Assembly (NCBI GenBank): GCA_028284125.1 | Contig: JANQSI010000010.1 | Span: 208,038 to 272,037, forward strand | DNA length: 64,000 bases | From: Cyclobacteriaceae bacterium | GTDB taxonomy: Bacteria > Bacteroidota > Bacteroidia > Cytophagales > Cyclobacteriaceae | Direction of reading: 5' to 3' | Part shown: piece by piece, positions 17,000-24,475 of the stretch | Position numbering within the stretch: position 1 is the first letter of the stretch | Layout: each line of letters opens with the position of its first letter | Notes under the pieces: model-generated | Databases searched by the model: none | Told to the model about the DNA's origin: nothing | Seen by the model: only the letters and a program-made list of their open reading frames with translations | Translations under genes and position numbers: made by a program

Positions 17000-17879
17000 A
17001 TTTTATAGGCTCCGAGATTTTGGTAAGAAGATCAATGCGACGATAGAGTTTTTACGAGAAAACTTCAAAGGACTGTTTTTGTGTTTACTACTGATCGGAG
17101 GGCCGGCGGCTTTGCTATTAAGTGTAGTGTTCGAAAACGTGATGTCGTCCCTCTTTTCGTTCGGTTTTGAATCAGGAGAATCTGGAGCACCACCTGACAT
17201 TATAAATTTCTTTTCCCTGCTAGGTGGAAATTACTTTTTGATGATGCTCGTCAGCTGGCTTACGATCAACCTGATCATTAGTGTCACTTATTCCTACATG
17301 AAATTGTACAACGAAGGAGTGGCTAAGGAAACCAGTGTCGGGGAGGTTTTCAGACTAGCGTTATCCAAATATGGGGGATTACTGTTGCTAAGTTTCATCG
17401 TAACCCTTGTGACCATTGTTGGCGCATTCTTCTTCCTTTTGCCTGGCATTTACCTTGGAATTACTCTGTCCATTGCCTATCCAATCTTTATGTTCGAAAA
17501 GGGTGGAGTGGGTAATGCTTTCAGCAGATCTTTTACTCTTATTCGAGAAAAGTGGTGGAGTACTTTCGGGCTTATCTTCATTTCATACTTAATCTCCTAT
17601 GTAGTTCAAATGGTATTCTCCGTTCCGTTTATTGTTGTGTATGTAATGGAAATGTTTACAGTTGTAGAAGAAATTGAATCAAATCAGGGAGATCCGTCAG
17701 CCATAATGGATATTTTTTCTTCTAGCTACATGACTTTTGCAATGGCGGTCTCAATGGTCGGTACTTACATTACTTATTCCATTCCTTTAATTGCCTTGGG
17801 ATATCAATATTCCAACCTGGTTGAACGATCTGAAGGAAGAGGCTTGATGAATGAAATCAAAGAATTTGATAGCGAGTAA
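16980..17879 (+). CDS. Multi-pass membrane protein of the SpoIIM/MoxR operon
   Basis: I use ATG 16980 (METPRIEFYRLRDFGKKINA), which overlaps the upstream gene by 20 bases; the frame extends back to 16941 without a better start. The protein has about six hydrophobic helices, for example LLLSFIVTLVTIVGAFFFLL and FGLIFISYLISYVVQMVF. The stretch GIYLGITLSIAYPIFMFEKG followed by GVGNAFSRSFTLIREKWW resembles the membrane domain seen in glycerophosphodiester phosphodiesterase-type and related proteins. No catalytic motif is visible. Placement between SpoIIM and DUF4129 suggests an accessory membrane subunit. Confidence 0.7.
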   Translation: METPRIEFYRLRDFGKKINATIEFLRENFKGLFLCLLLIGGPAALLLSVVFENVMSSLFSFGFESGESGAPPDIINFFSLLGGNYFLMMLVSWLTINLIISVTYSYMKLYNEGVAKETSVGEVFRLALSKYGGLLLLSFIVTLVTIVGAFFFLLPGIYLGITLSIAYPIFMFEKGGVGNAFSRSFTLIREKWWSTFGLIFISYLISYVVQMVFSVPFIVVYVMEMFTVVEEIESNQGDPSAIMDIFSSSYMTFAMAVSMVGTYITYSIPLIALGYQYSNLVERSEGRGLMNEIKEFDSE

Positions 17880-18561
17880 AAAACTTTTCACACTAGTAGT
17901 TTTTCTCCTTTTTTCTTGCCTGATCTTAGGCAGTGACCAGGATATTCCTGTTAGGTCATTTAATGAAACTGAAATGTCGAATTATGCGGCTAACGATGAT
18001 TTCAACTACATGAATTTGACCATTCAACCACCTTCTATCTGGCAAAGATTGCAGTGGTGGTTTGGCGCCTTGATTGCCAGCATATTCGACAACCCAAATA
18101 CGCCGTGGCTTTCGAATGTCCTTTTCTACGTCATTTTAGTCGCCGTTTTGGGTCTCGCGATTTACTACATTATTCGGTTGAAGTATGGCAGTGGATTTTC
18201 CTCAGAATCAAAACATTTTTCTTTGGCTAATTCGGGGTTGGTTCGAGGAAATGAAAAAATTGATTACGATCAATTGATCAAGGAAGCCATAGAGGAAAAT
18301 CAATTTAAGCTTGCCATTAGGTATCTCTATTTAAAAACGCTGCATTTTCTTCATTCCAAGAAAGTAATTGCATTTAAGGATTGGAAGTCCCCATATGATT
18401 ACGAGAAAGAACTTGATTCAGGCATTGTAACTACCTATCGATCTCTGACTGGACTTTTTGAACATGCCTGGTATGGAGATTTCAATGTTAGCACCGCTGA
18501 ATTTGAAGAAGGTAGAAAACTTGCAAACACGATAGAAAGTAAAGTAGATGAAAAAGGATAG
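17851..18561 (+). CDS. DUF4129-domain membrane protein
   Basis: A 236-residue protein with an N-terminal hydrophobic signal segment (LFTLVVFLLFSCLILGS), an outside region with paired Trp residues (IWQRLQWWFGALIASIF), a membrane helix at about 88-112 and a cytoplasmic C-terminal domain. That domain has the DUF4129 pattern: DYDQLIKEAIEENQFKLAIR, then YLYLKTLHFLHSKK and FEHAWYGDFNVS. DUF4129 proteins are regular neighbours of MoxR and DUF58. The start overlaps the previous gene by 29 bases. The function is unknown; a structural or adaptor role in the envelope complex is inferred. Confidence 0.85.
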   Translation: MKSKNLIASKKLFTLVVFLLFSCLILGSDQDIPVRSFNETEMSNYAANDDFNYMNLTIQPPSIWQRLQWWFGALIASIFDNPNTPWLSNVLFYVILVAVLGLAIYYIIRLKYGSGFSSESKHFSLANSGLVRGNEKIDYDQLIKEAIEENQFKLAIRYLYLKTLHFLHSKKVIAFKDWKSPYDYEKELDSGIVTTYRSLTGLFEHAWYGDFNVSTAEFEEGRKLANTIESKVDEKG

Positions 18562-19696
18562 GATTTTCGTTTACGTGTTTGTTGGGCTATTTGTGCTCTA
18601 TGTAGTCCTTGATTTTATGGCACCAAAACCCATCGATTGGAAAGTAACTTATGGGGCGAACGATAAAAACCCTTTCGGCGCTTACATTCTTAACGATAGG
18701 TCAGCGGATTTTTTTGACAATGGATTAAACCTTTCCCGATTGACTTTATCAGAATTATCAGAGGCAAACGAAGAAAACATTTTAATTCTTGCTGACCAGG
18801 TTAACATTGAACGGGCGGATCTCGACAACCTTTGGCAAATTCTAGAAAAAGGAGGGAATGTGTTAATTGGAGGAGCTTCATTCAATTCTAAATTGAAGGA
18901 TACGTTGAAATTTGATTCACATTTTGAATATCACTTTCTGAACCAAAACATATTTGAAGCTCCGGAAACAACTATTTCATTGTTTGATTCTTCCAGGTAT
19001 AGTTATCCATCTACACTTGTTTCGAATTATTTTGAAATTGAAGATGAGGAGGAATGGAAAGTACTTGCCTCTATCAATGAAGGACCCATAGCAATTACTA
19101 AAGCTGTTGGAGAAGGAGTATTGACCTTGGTTTCTACACCTGGACTCTTTACCAATTTTGGGTTACTATTCGATGATAATTACCCTGCCTCCGCAATGTT
19201 ACTTTCCCAGCTTCCGCAGAAAAACGTCCACTACACGATGTTTTATCATTCCGGGAAGGGTGAACCTCAAACACCACTGAGGTATTTCTTAAGCGTAGCT
19301 CCTTTAAGATGGTCGTTGTATTTAGGAGTACTTATTATTCTAGTATTCATGGTTATTTCCTCCAGAAGAAAGCAGCGTGCGATTCCTGTTGTGCGTCCAC
19401 CAAAAAATGCCACTGTCAAATATGTCAAGACGCTTGGAGCACTTTTTTATCGAGAGCGAGATCATAAAAATGCTGCCATGAAATTGGTGAATCATTTTTT
19501 CCAGCAAGTAAAAGAAAAGTATTACGTGAGAATTGAGTTCAATGAAAAGTTTTACCAACTATTCGCATCAAAAGCCAACGTAGACAGAGAGCATGTGATA
19601 AAAACTTTTGAACTCATCCAAAGTGTGAAGGCACAACCTCAAATAGAGGAAAAAGTACTAATTGATTTATCCAGAAAAATAGAACGATTTAAATGA
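18548..19696 (+). CDS. DUF4350-domain membrane protein
   Basis: A 382-residue protein with an N-terminal membrane helix (RIFVYVFVGLFVLYVVLDFM), an external domain of about 210 residues and a second helix (WSLYLGVLIILVFMVI), then a basic cytoplasmic tail. The external domain has the DUF4350 look of an inactive glutamine-amidotransferase-like fold: NPFGAYILNDRSADFF, ENILILADQVNIERADLDNL, GGNVLIGGASF and GEGVLTLVSTPGLFTNFGLL. It overlaps both neighbours (14 and 4 bases), so it is part of one translationally coupled set with DUF4129, MoxR and DUF58. Confidence 0.85.
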   Translation: MKKDRIFVYVFVGLFVLYVVLDFMAPKPIDWKVTYGANDKNPFGAYILNDRSADFFDNGLNLSRLTLSELSEANEENILILADQVNIERADLDNLWQILEKGGNVLIGGASFNSKLKDTLKFDSHFEYHFLNQNIFEAPETTISLFDSSRYSYPSTLVSNYFEIEDEEEWKVLASINEGPIAITKAVGEGVLTLVSTPGLFTNFGLLFDDNYPASAMLLSQLPQKNVHYTMFYHSGKGEPQTPLRYFLSVAPLRWSLYLGVLIILVFMVISSRRKQRAIPVVRPPKNATVKYVKTLGALFYRERDHKNAAMKLVNHFFQQVKEKYYVRIEFNEKFYQLFASKANVDREHVIKTFELIQSVKAQPQIEEKVLIDLSRKIERFK

Positions 19697-20664
19697 GTGA
19701 TTTTGAAAATAGAGTAGACCTTTCGGGACTTTCTGAAAAGATAACCCAACTAAAGGAAGAAGCTTCCAAAGCATTGATCGGGCAACCAGAAATGTTGGAT
19801 CTAATGCTGACAGCAATGTTTGCTGGCGGTCACGTGCTGATTGAAGGGGTCCCTGGAATTGCCAAGACCCTTTCAGCAAAACTGATATCTAAACTGGTTG
19901 ATGCAGACTTTAAGCGAATTCAATTCACACCAGACCTTATGCCTTCTGATGTGTTGGGAACTTCTGTGTTCAACCCCAAGTCCGCTTCGTTTGATTACAA
20001 AAAAGGACCGGCTTTTACCAATTTACTGCTGATTGATGAAATCAATCGAGCACCTGCTAAAACCCAGGCCTCTTTGTTTGAGGTGATGGAAGAAAGGCAA
20101 GTGTCCAATGATGGAGAGACTTACCAACTGGAGGATTTGTTTATGGTCCTGGCGACTCAAAATCCAATCGAGCAAGAAGGAACGTATCGTCTTCCGGAAG
20201 CGCAGTTGGATCGATTCATTTTCAAAATAGTGGTGGATTACCCAGCTAATGGAGAAGAATCCAAAATACTGCAAATGACGAGTAAGAACACGAATCATCA
20301 TAAGCTGGATTTTGTCAAACCTGTTGTTAAAAAGAAAGAAGTAGTAGCGCTGAGAGAAAACTTGGAAGCGATTATCATGCAGGATTCATTGGTCGATTAC
20401 ATCGTTAATTTAATAGCTAAGACGAGAGAGCACCATTCCTTGTATTTGGGAGCTTCACCTAGAGCTTCTATTGATTTAATGAAAGCATCAAAGGCTTTTG
20501 CAGCCATCCAGGGAAGAGATTTCGTTTCACCGGAAGACATTAAACGATTGTTCAAGCCAGTAGTAGAACACAGGATTATTCTTTCACCAGAGGCTGAACT
20601 TCAAGGCATCACAATTCAGGAGGTTACAGATCAAATTCTGCAGCAAGTAGAAGTGCCGAAGTGA
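19693..20664 (+). CDS. MoxR-family AAA+ ATPase
   Basis: A 323-residue protein of the usual MoxR length. Walker A is GVPGIAKT (52-59), Walker B is LLLIDEINRAP (Asp115, Glu116), with QASLFEVMEERQVS and sensor region LATQNPIEQEGTYRLPEAQL, all diagnostic. The C-terminal lid has GASPRASIDLMKASKAFAAI. MoxR ATPases act as chaperone-like activators of partner proteins, often von Willebrand A-type or DUF58 proteins. The DUF58 partner starts within its stop codon, so the two are made together. Confidence 0.95.
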   Translation: MSDFENRVDLSGLSEKITQLKEEASKALIGQPEMLDLMLTAMFAGGHVLIEGVPGIAKTLSAKLISKLVDADFKRIQFTPDLMPSDVLGTSVFNPKSASFDYKKGPAFTNLLLIDEINRAPAKTQASLFEVMEERQVSNDGETYQLEDLFMVLATQNPIEQEGTYRLPEAQLDRFIFKIVVDYPANGEESKILQMTSKNTNHHKLDFVKPVVKKKEVVALRENLEAIIMQDSLVDYIVNLIAKTREHHSLYLGASPRASIDLMKASKAFAAIQGRDFVSPEDIKRLFKPVVEHRIILSPEAELQGITIQEVTDQILQQVEVPK

Positions 20665-21980
20665 AAATCTTCCCGACATATCGTTTCTACGTAACCGGAG
20701 TTGCTTTAATTATTCTGCTGTTTGTAGGCTATTACATTCCATTTGTTTTTAGCTTAACCAAAGGACTTACCCTTGCTTTTCTGTTGCTTACCTTGACCGA
20801 TTGTATTCTTCTGTTTTGGAGTGGTGGAAGAATTATCCTTGACAGGGAACTTCCTGAGCGATTTTCGAATGGAGATCAGAATGAGGTTGTCTTTCATTTG
20901 ATTAACGGCTACAATTTCCCTGTTCAAACAAACCTTATCGATGAAATTCCGGAAAAGTTTCAGATTAGGGATTTGAAAATTCAAATGAATCTTCAACCTG
21001 GAAAACAGGTAATGAAAAGATATTTGTTGAGACCTACAGAGAGAGGAGAGTATGTTTTCGGAAAGACCAATACGCTCTCGACAACAATTCTAGGTTTAAT
21101 CATTCGTCGGCTGGTGTTTGGAAAGCCACAAATGGTTAAAGTGTATCCCTCTTTCTTAAATCTCCATCAGTATGAATTAGCCGCGATTTCTCAAAATCTT
21201 CGAATCAGTGGCCAAAAGCGTATGAGAAGAATTGGACAAAGCACAGAGTTTGATCATATCAAAGAATATGTGCTTGGAGATGATCCACGCCATATAAACT
21301 GGAAAGCTTCCGCAAGGAAAACTGAACTGATGGTGAATCATTACATTGATGAGAAGTCACAACCAATTTACTCTGTCATAGACAAAGGCAGACCAATGAA
21401 AATGCCATTCGAAGGAATGACTTTGCTTGACTATTCCATCAATGCTTCATTAGTCCTTTCAAACATCGCCATAAAAAAAGGAGATCGAGCGGGACTAATT
21501 ACGTTCCAACATAAACCTCAAACCTTTATCCCGGCTCAGAAAAGAAATCTACAAATCAATTACTTACTTGAAACGCTATACAATCAAGAGACACAGTTCA
21601 ACGAGCACGATTTTGCCACGCTTTATTGGTACATTCAGCAAAAAGTGAAGCAAAGAAGCTTACTTCTGATGTATACTAATTTCGAATCCATTTACACACT
21701 AGAACGCCAACTTCCTTATCTAAAATTGATCAATAAACACCATTTGTTGCTATTGATTTTCTTTCGAAATACGGAATTAAACAAGGTAATAGATGAGCCC
21801 ACCAACTCAACAATTGATGTATACAACAAATCCATTGCTAAACAGATAGAGGATGAAAAGCAGAACATCCAATCGGTCTTGACCCACAATGGAATTCTAT
21901 CACTTTATACAAGTCCTGAAAACTTGAACACCAATGTGATCAATAAGTACATTGAAATAAAGACCAAAAGATTACTATAA
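20661..21980 (+). CDS. DUF58-domain membrane protein (MoxR partner)
   Basis: A 439-residue protein starting at GTG 20661, overlapping the MoxR stop (GTGA). Two N-terminal membrane helices (about 7-45) precede a beta-rich region and the DUF58 core: RIGQSTEFDHIKEYVLGDDP, RHINWKASARKTELMVNHY and a vWA-like C-terminal half (GDRAGLITFQHKPQTFIPAQ). The ATPase probably remodels this protein or its complex at the membrane. The T-run CCCTTTTTTG after the stop is not backed by a convincing hairpin. It is the last gene of the operon. Confidence 0.92.
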   Translation: MKIFPTYRFYVTGVALIILLFVGYYIPFVFSLTKGLTLAFLLLTLTDCILLFWSGGRIILDRELPERFSNGDQNEVVFHLINGYNFPVQTNLIDEIPEKFQIRDLKIQMNLQPGKQVMKRYLLRPTERGEYVFGKTNTLSTTILGLIIRRLVFGKPQMVKVYPSFLNLHQYELAAISQNLRISGQKRMRRIGQSTEFDHIKEYVLGDDPRHINWKASARKTELMVNHYIDEKSQPIYSVIDKGRPMKMPFEGMTLLDYSINASLVLSNIAIKKGDRAGLITFQHKPQTFIPAQKRNLQINYLLETLYNQETQFNEHDFATLYWYIQQKVKQRSLLLMYTNFESIYTLERQLPYLKLINKHHLLLLIFFRNTELNKVIDEPTNSTIDVYNKSIAKQIEDEKQNIQSVLTHNGILSLYTSPENLNTNVINKYIEIKTKRLL

Positions 21981-22025
21981 CCCTTTTTTGAAAAGGGTAG
22001 CTAGTGCTGTTGTTTTCGAAATAAT

Positions 22026-22223
22026 CTATGCCTCTACCAAATCGCCTTTAGAGTATCCAAGCATTTCAATTTTATCAACCAGAAATTGTAAGTACCGATC
22101 TTCGAATTCGAAATCGACCTCAGAATCAGTGCTGTTGAGTTTGAAAATATTCTTGGATTGCTCCAGGGTTGATAGGATGTCATCAACCTCTTGTTGTGAT
22201 TTTACCTGGATTTTTCGTTTCAT
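22026..22223 (-). CDS. Small acidic protein of unknown function
   Basis: A 65-residue protein: MKRKIQVKSQQEVDDILSTL, then the acidic middle DSEVDFEFEDRYLQFLVDKI and GYSKGDLVEA. Composition (charged, amphipathic helix and strand) is that of a real small cytoplasmic protein, and it beats the opposite-strand frame, which lacks such character. It lies about 100 bases downstream of the VOC gene on the same strand. No family recognised. Confidence 0.6.
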   Translation of the reverse strand: MKRKIQVKSQQEVDDILSTLEQSKNIFKLNSTDSEVDFEFEDRYLQFLVDKIEMLGYSKGDLVEA

Positions 22224-22320
22224 TTCATTGTAGTTTACAGTTACACCTCAATTCAACCATCCGGTATTCTAAAGATAAGAAATGTTAGGTAAGATTCATA
22301 AACTGCCAGGTTGGATTATG

Positions 22321-22707
22321 TTAGGATTCAGGAGGTTCCTTAATTTCTCCCCCAAAAGTGATTCTATGTCCATCTATCGTGGTGATAGCAAATTCTCTTT
22401 GACCCCAGGGTTTATCTCCAATGGGGCGCATGTCAATATCTTTTGATTGATATTCCTCGTAGAGTTTATCTATGTTTTCCACATCGATGTAGGCAAAATA
22501 GGAATGGTTTTTCGTTTCGAAAGCTGATCGATCATCCGGGCATTCGCCAAGCATAATGGAAAACTTTTCTCGTCTCACGGTATGCCATCCATCATCCGTC
22601 CAGACGGTTTCAAATCCAAGCTTATTCAAGTAATAATCGACTGATTTTTCAAGGTTCTTTACCGCAAGTACGAAAGTAGATCCTGTTATTTTTGAGTTTG
22701 TCTCCAT
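22321..22707 (-). CDS. VOC (glyoxalase/bleomycin-resistance fold) protein
   Basis: A 128-residue single-unit vicinal-oxygen-chelate protein: FVLAVKNLEKSVDYYLNKLG, FETVWTDDGWHTVRREKFSI, HSYFAYIDVENIDKLYEEYQ and the closing strands GQREFAITTIDGHRITFGG. VOC proteins bind metals and act as lyases, dioxygenases or drug-binding proteins; the substrate cannot be inferred here. It starts two bases after the DUF3137 stop and is in the same operon. Confidence 0.85.
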   Translation of the reverse strand: METNSKITGSTFVLAVKNLEKSVDYYLNKLGFETVWTDDGWHTVRREKFSIMLGECPDDRSAFETKNHSYFAYIDVENIDKLYEEYQSKDIDMRPIGDKPWGQREFAITTIDGHRITFGGEIKEPPES

Positions 22708-22709
22708 AG

Positions 22710-23663
22710 TTATTTTAATGTCAAGTCTTCCATTAGATTACTGATTGCATTTAAAAGAGTTGTTTGTTCTTCAATGAATGAAACATGGTCAATGGTTCTG
22801 GAAAGTTTGGGTTCCATGAACTTTTTGCGAGTAGGTATTGCAATTTGTACTGTATTGTTTTCGAAATGGAAAGAGAGCGGTTTACGTATAATTTTCTTAT
22901 CGATTAGTTTGATATTCAATGCTGAAATCTTTTCCAGGATAAAGGGCTGTAGAATTTTCCTGGCCTCCACTCCATCGTCGGCATAAATTCGATAATTCTT
23001 GACAGAAGATTCCTCTAGTTTGATTCTTGTTTTTCCTTCCTCTTTAATCGATTGGGTATTTCCCTTGGTAACAAACCAAATACTGGTTGGAAATTTTACC
23101 TCAAGCTCAGATTTGTAGAGAATGCCAGTAAACACCGGGACATACCTGGTCGAATCCTTTTGTACCACGATTTTCTGCAGATTGATTTCCGCAAATTTTA
23201 TAGGAATGTTGTCGATAACTCCAGTGACCAGATCTTGGCAGTCATACTTGCTGAAAGGAGGGAAGAGCAAGCTGGCGATTACTTCCATTCTTGGAATTTG
23301 ACCTTCGTACTTATACTTAAATGACGGATCTAACCCGCGAATAATGTAAGGAGCTATTTGTGAAGTGAACAGTTTTTTGAATTGTCTGCTTTTTACCTTG
23401 TTGACAATCAGGAAAGTGATCAAGGTGACAATGACAAGAAGAAAATAGGCTATTATGACAATACTAATGTTTTCATCACTAATGTATTTTCCATCCAATC
23501 CTGATAGGTTGAGACGAGCTACGAGAAAAGCACCTCCGAGAATTAAAATGGTCCAAAATGCATATCGAAATGGTTCTACTTTATTGTAGAACTTAGCACG
23601 TTCCTTGTCCAGTTCATGCAGTTTGTCTTTGAGAACCTTATATATTTCAGATGCGACTAGCAT
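22710..23663 (-). CDS. DUF3137-domain membrane protein
   Basis: A 317-residue protein with two N-terminal membrane helices (about 32-48 and 68-90) and a basic linker, then a cytoplasmic domain of DUF3137 type: FTSQIAPYIIRGLDPSFKYK, LFPPFSKYDCQDLVTGVIDN, FAEINLQ, FTGILYKSELEVKFPTSIWF and GVEARKILQPFILEKI. The family is widespread and has no established function. It is 39 bases downstream of the ATP-binding protein gene and is followed at once by the VOC gene. Confidence 0.85.
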   Translation of the reverse strand: MLVASEIYKVLKDKLHELDKERAKFYNKVEPFRYAFWTILILGGAFLVARLNLSGLDGKYISDENISIVIIAYFLLVIVTLITFLIVNKVKSRQFKKLFTSQIAPYIIRGLDPSFKYKYEGQIPRMEVIASLLFPPFSKYDCQDLVTGVIDNIPIKFAEINLQKIVVQKDSTRYVPVFTGILYKSELEVKFPTSIWFVTKGNTQSIKEEGKTRIKLEESSVKNYRIYADDGVEARKILQPFILEKISALNIKLIDKKIIRKPLSFHFENNTVQIAIPTRKKFMEPKLSRTIDHVSFIEEQTTLLNAISNLMEDLTLK

Positions 23664-23702
23664 GGTTCATTGATATCGGCGCATAAGTTAAACCATGCCG
23701 CT

Positions 23703-24416
23703 TTATTTTGGCAGAAGATCACAAAACCAAAATCCCATTTGATTCGAATCCTGGTCTTCGTTTTGATTCGGAGATTTATATTCCTTGTAAATCTTTTCAC
23801 CAATTTCATAGTTTATCGGATGGTCGAAGAGCGGGCCATCAAAACAGAACGTATGAAATTCACCATTCTCGCCACAGGGGTCGACCTCTTTTGGAAGATC
23901 ATTTAAGAAAGAATTATCAATGATCTTTCCTGCAAAAGATTCGTCAAAGTATTTGGAATGTGCAGCAACAATCACGGCTTTGAATCCGAGGGCTAAAAAT
24001 TCCTTGATAAGCTTTTCGGTATCTTTTTTCCAGATCGGAAACACCAGCTCTATTCCCAGCTTTTCGAATTGGTTTTCTCGGTATTGTTTAAGGTCTTCCA
24101 GGAAAATGTCTCCAAAGGCCGCATGGGTATAACCATTGGATTTGAGCCTCAAAATCTTCTCGTTCATTATGCGTTCATATTCCTCCATGGAGGGCTGCTC
24201 AGGGAGCAAAACCTTAGAAGAAGAGATGCCAATTGACTGAACTTGCAAGTCCAGAAGTTCACTTCGCAACCCATGCATGGAAACCCGATCATAATGGGAA
24301 TTGATAGTTGTTAGCAACTGATCGACTTGATAAAAGTCTTCTTGTTGCAAATAATGTAATGCCAATGCAGCATCTTTTCCAGTGCTCCAGTTGAAGAAGA
24401 TTTTGTGTTTTTCCAT
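23703..24416 (-). CDS. Diphthamide-synthase-like ATP-binding protein (adenine nucleotide alpha hydrolase)
   Basis: A 237-residue protein of the ATP-pyrophosphatase fold. The PP-loop-like start is FFNWSTGKDAALALHYLQ, followed by RVSMHGLRSELLDLQVQSIG, the conserved AFGDIFLEDLKQYRENQFEK, GIELVFPIWKKDT and the ending DPCGENGEFHTFCFDGPLF. Eukaryotic and archaeal relatives (Dph6) amidate diphthine on elongation factor 2; bacteria have no diphthamide, so the bacterial reaction is unknown. A terminator hairpin ends only a few bases before its start codon. Confidence 0.9.
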   Translation of the reverse strand: MEKHKIFFNWSTGKDAALALHYLQQEDFYQVDQLLTTINSHYDRVSMHGLRSELLDLQVQSIGISSSKVLLPEQPSMEEYERIMNEKILRLKSNGYTHAAFGDIFLEDLKQYRENQFEKLGIELVFPIWKKDTEKLIKEFLALGFKAVIVAAHSKYFDESFAGKIIDNSFLNDLPKEVDPCGENGEFHTFCFDGPLFDHPINYEIGEKIYKEYKSPNQNEDQDSNQMGFWFCDLLPK

Positions 24417-24422
24417 TAGACT

Positions 24423-24453
24423 AAAAAGCCCCGAATTAGTTTTCGGGGCTTTT
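24423..24453 (-). terminator. Rho-independent terminator after the S9 oligopeptidase gene
   Basis: Stem GCCCCGAA (24428-24435) with TTCGGGGC (24442-24449), then on the minus strand a run of five T. It ends the oligopeptidase transcript and lies seven bases before the start codon of the next minus-strand gene. Confidence 0.85.
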
Positions 24454-24475
24454 GTTTTTCAAATCTTATTTCTAC

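Noticed and set aside
21988..22233. Plus-strand frame opposite the 65-residue gene
   Set aside because: The minus-strand frame has natural composition, while this one is an Arg/Ser-rich shadow.
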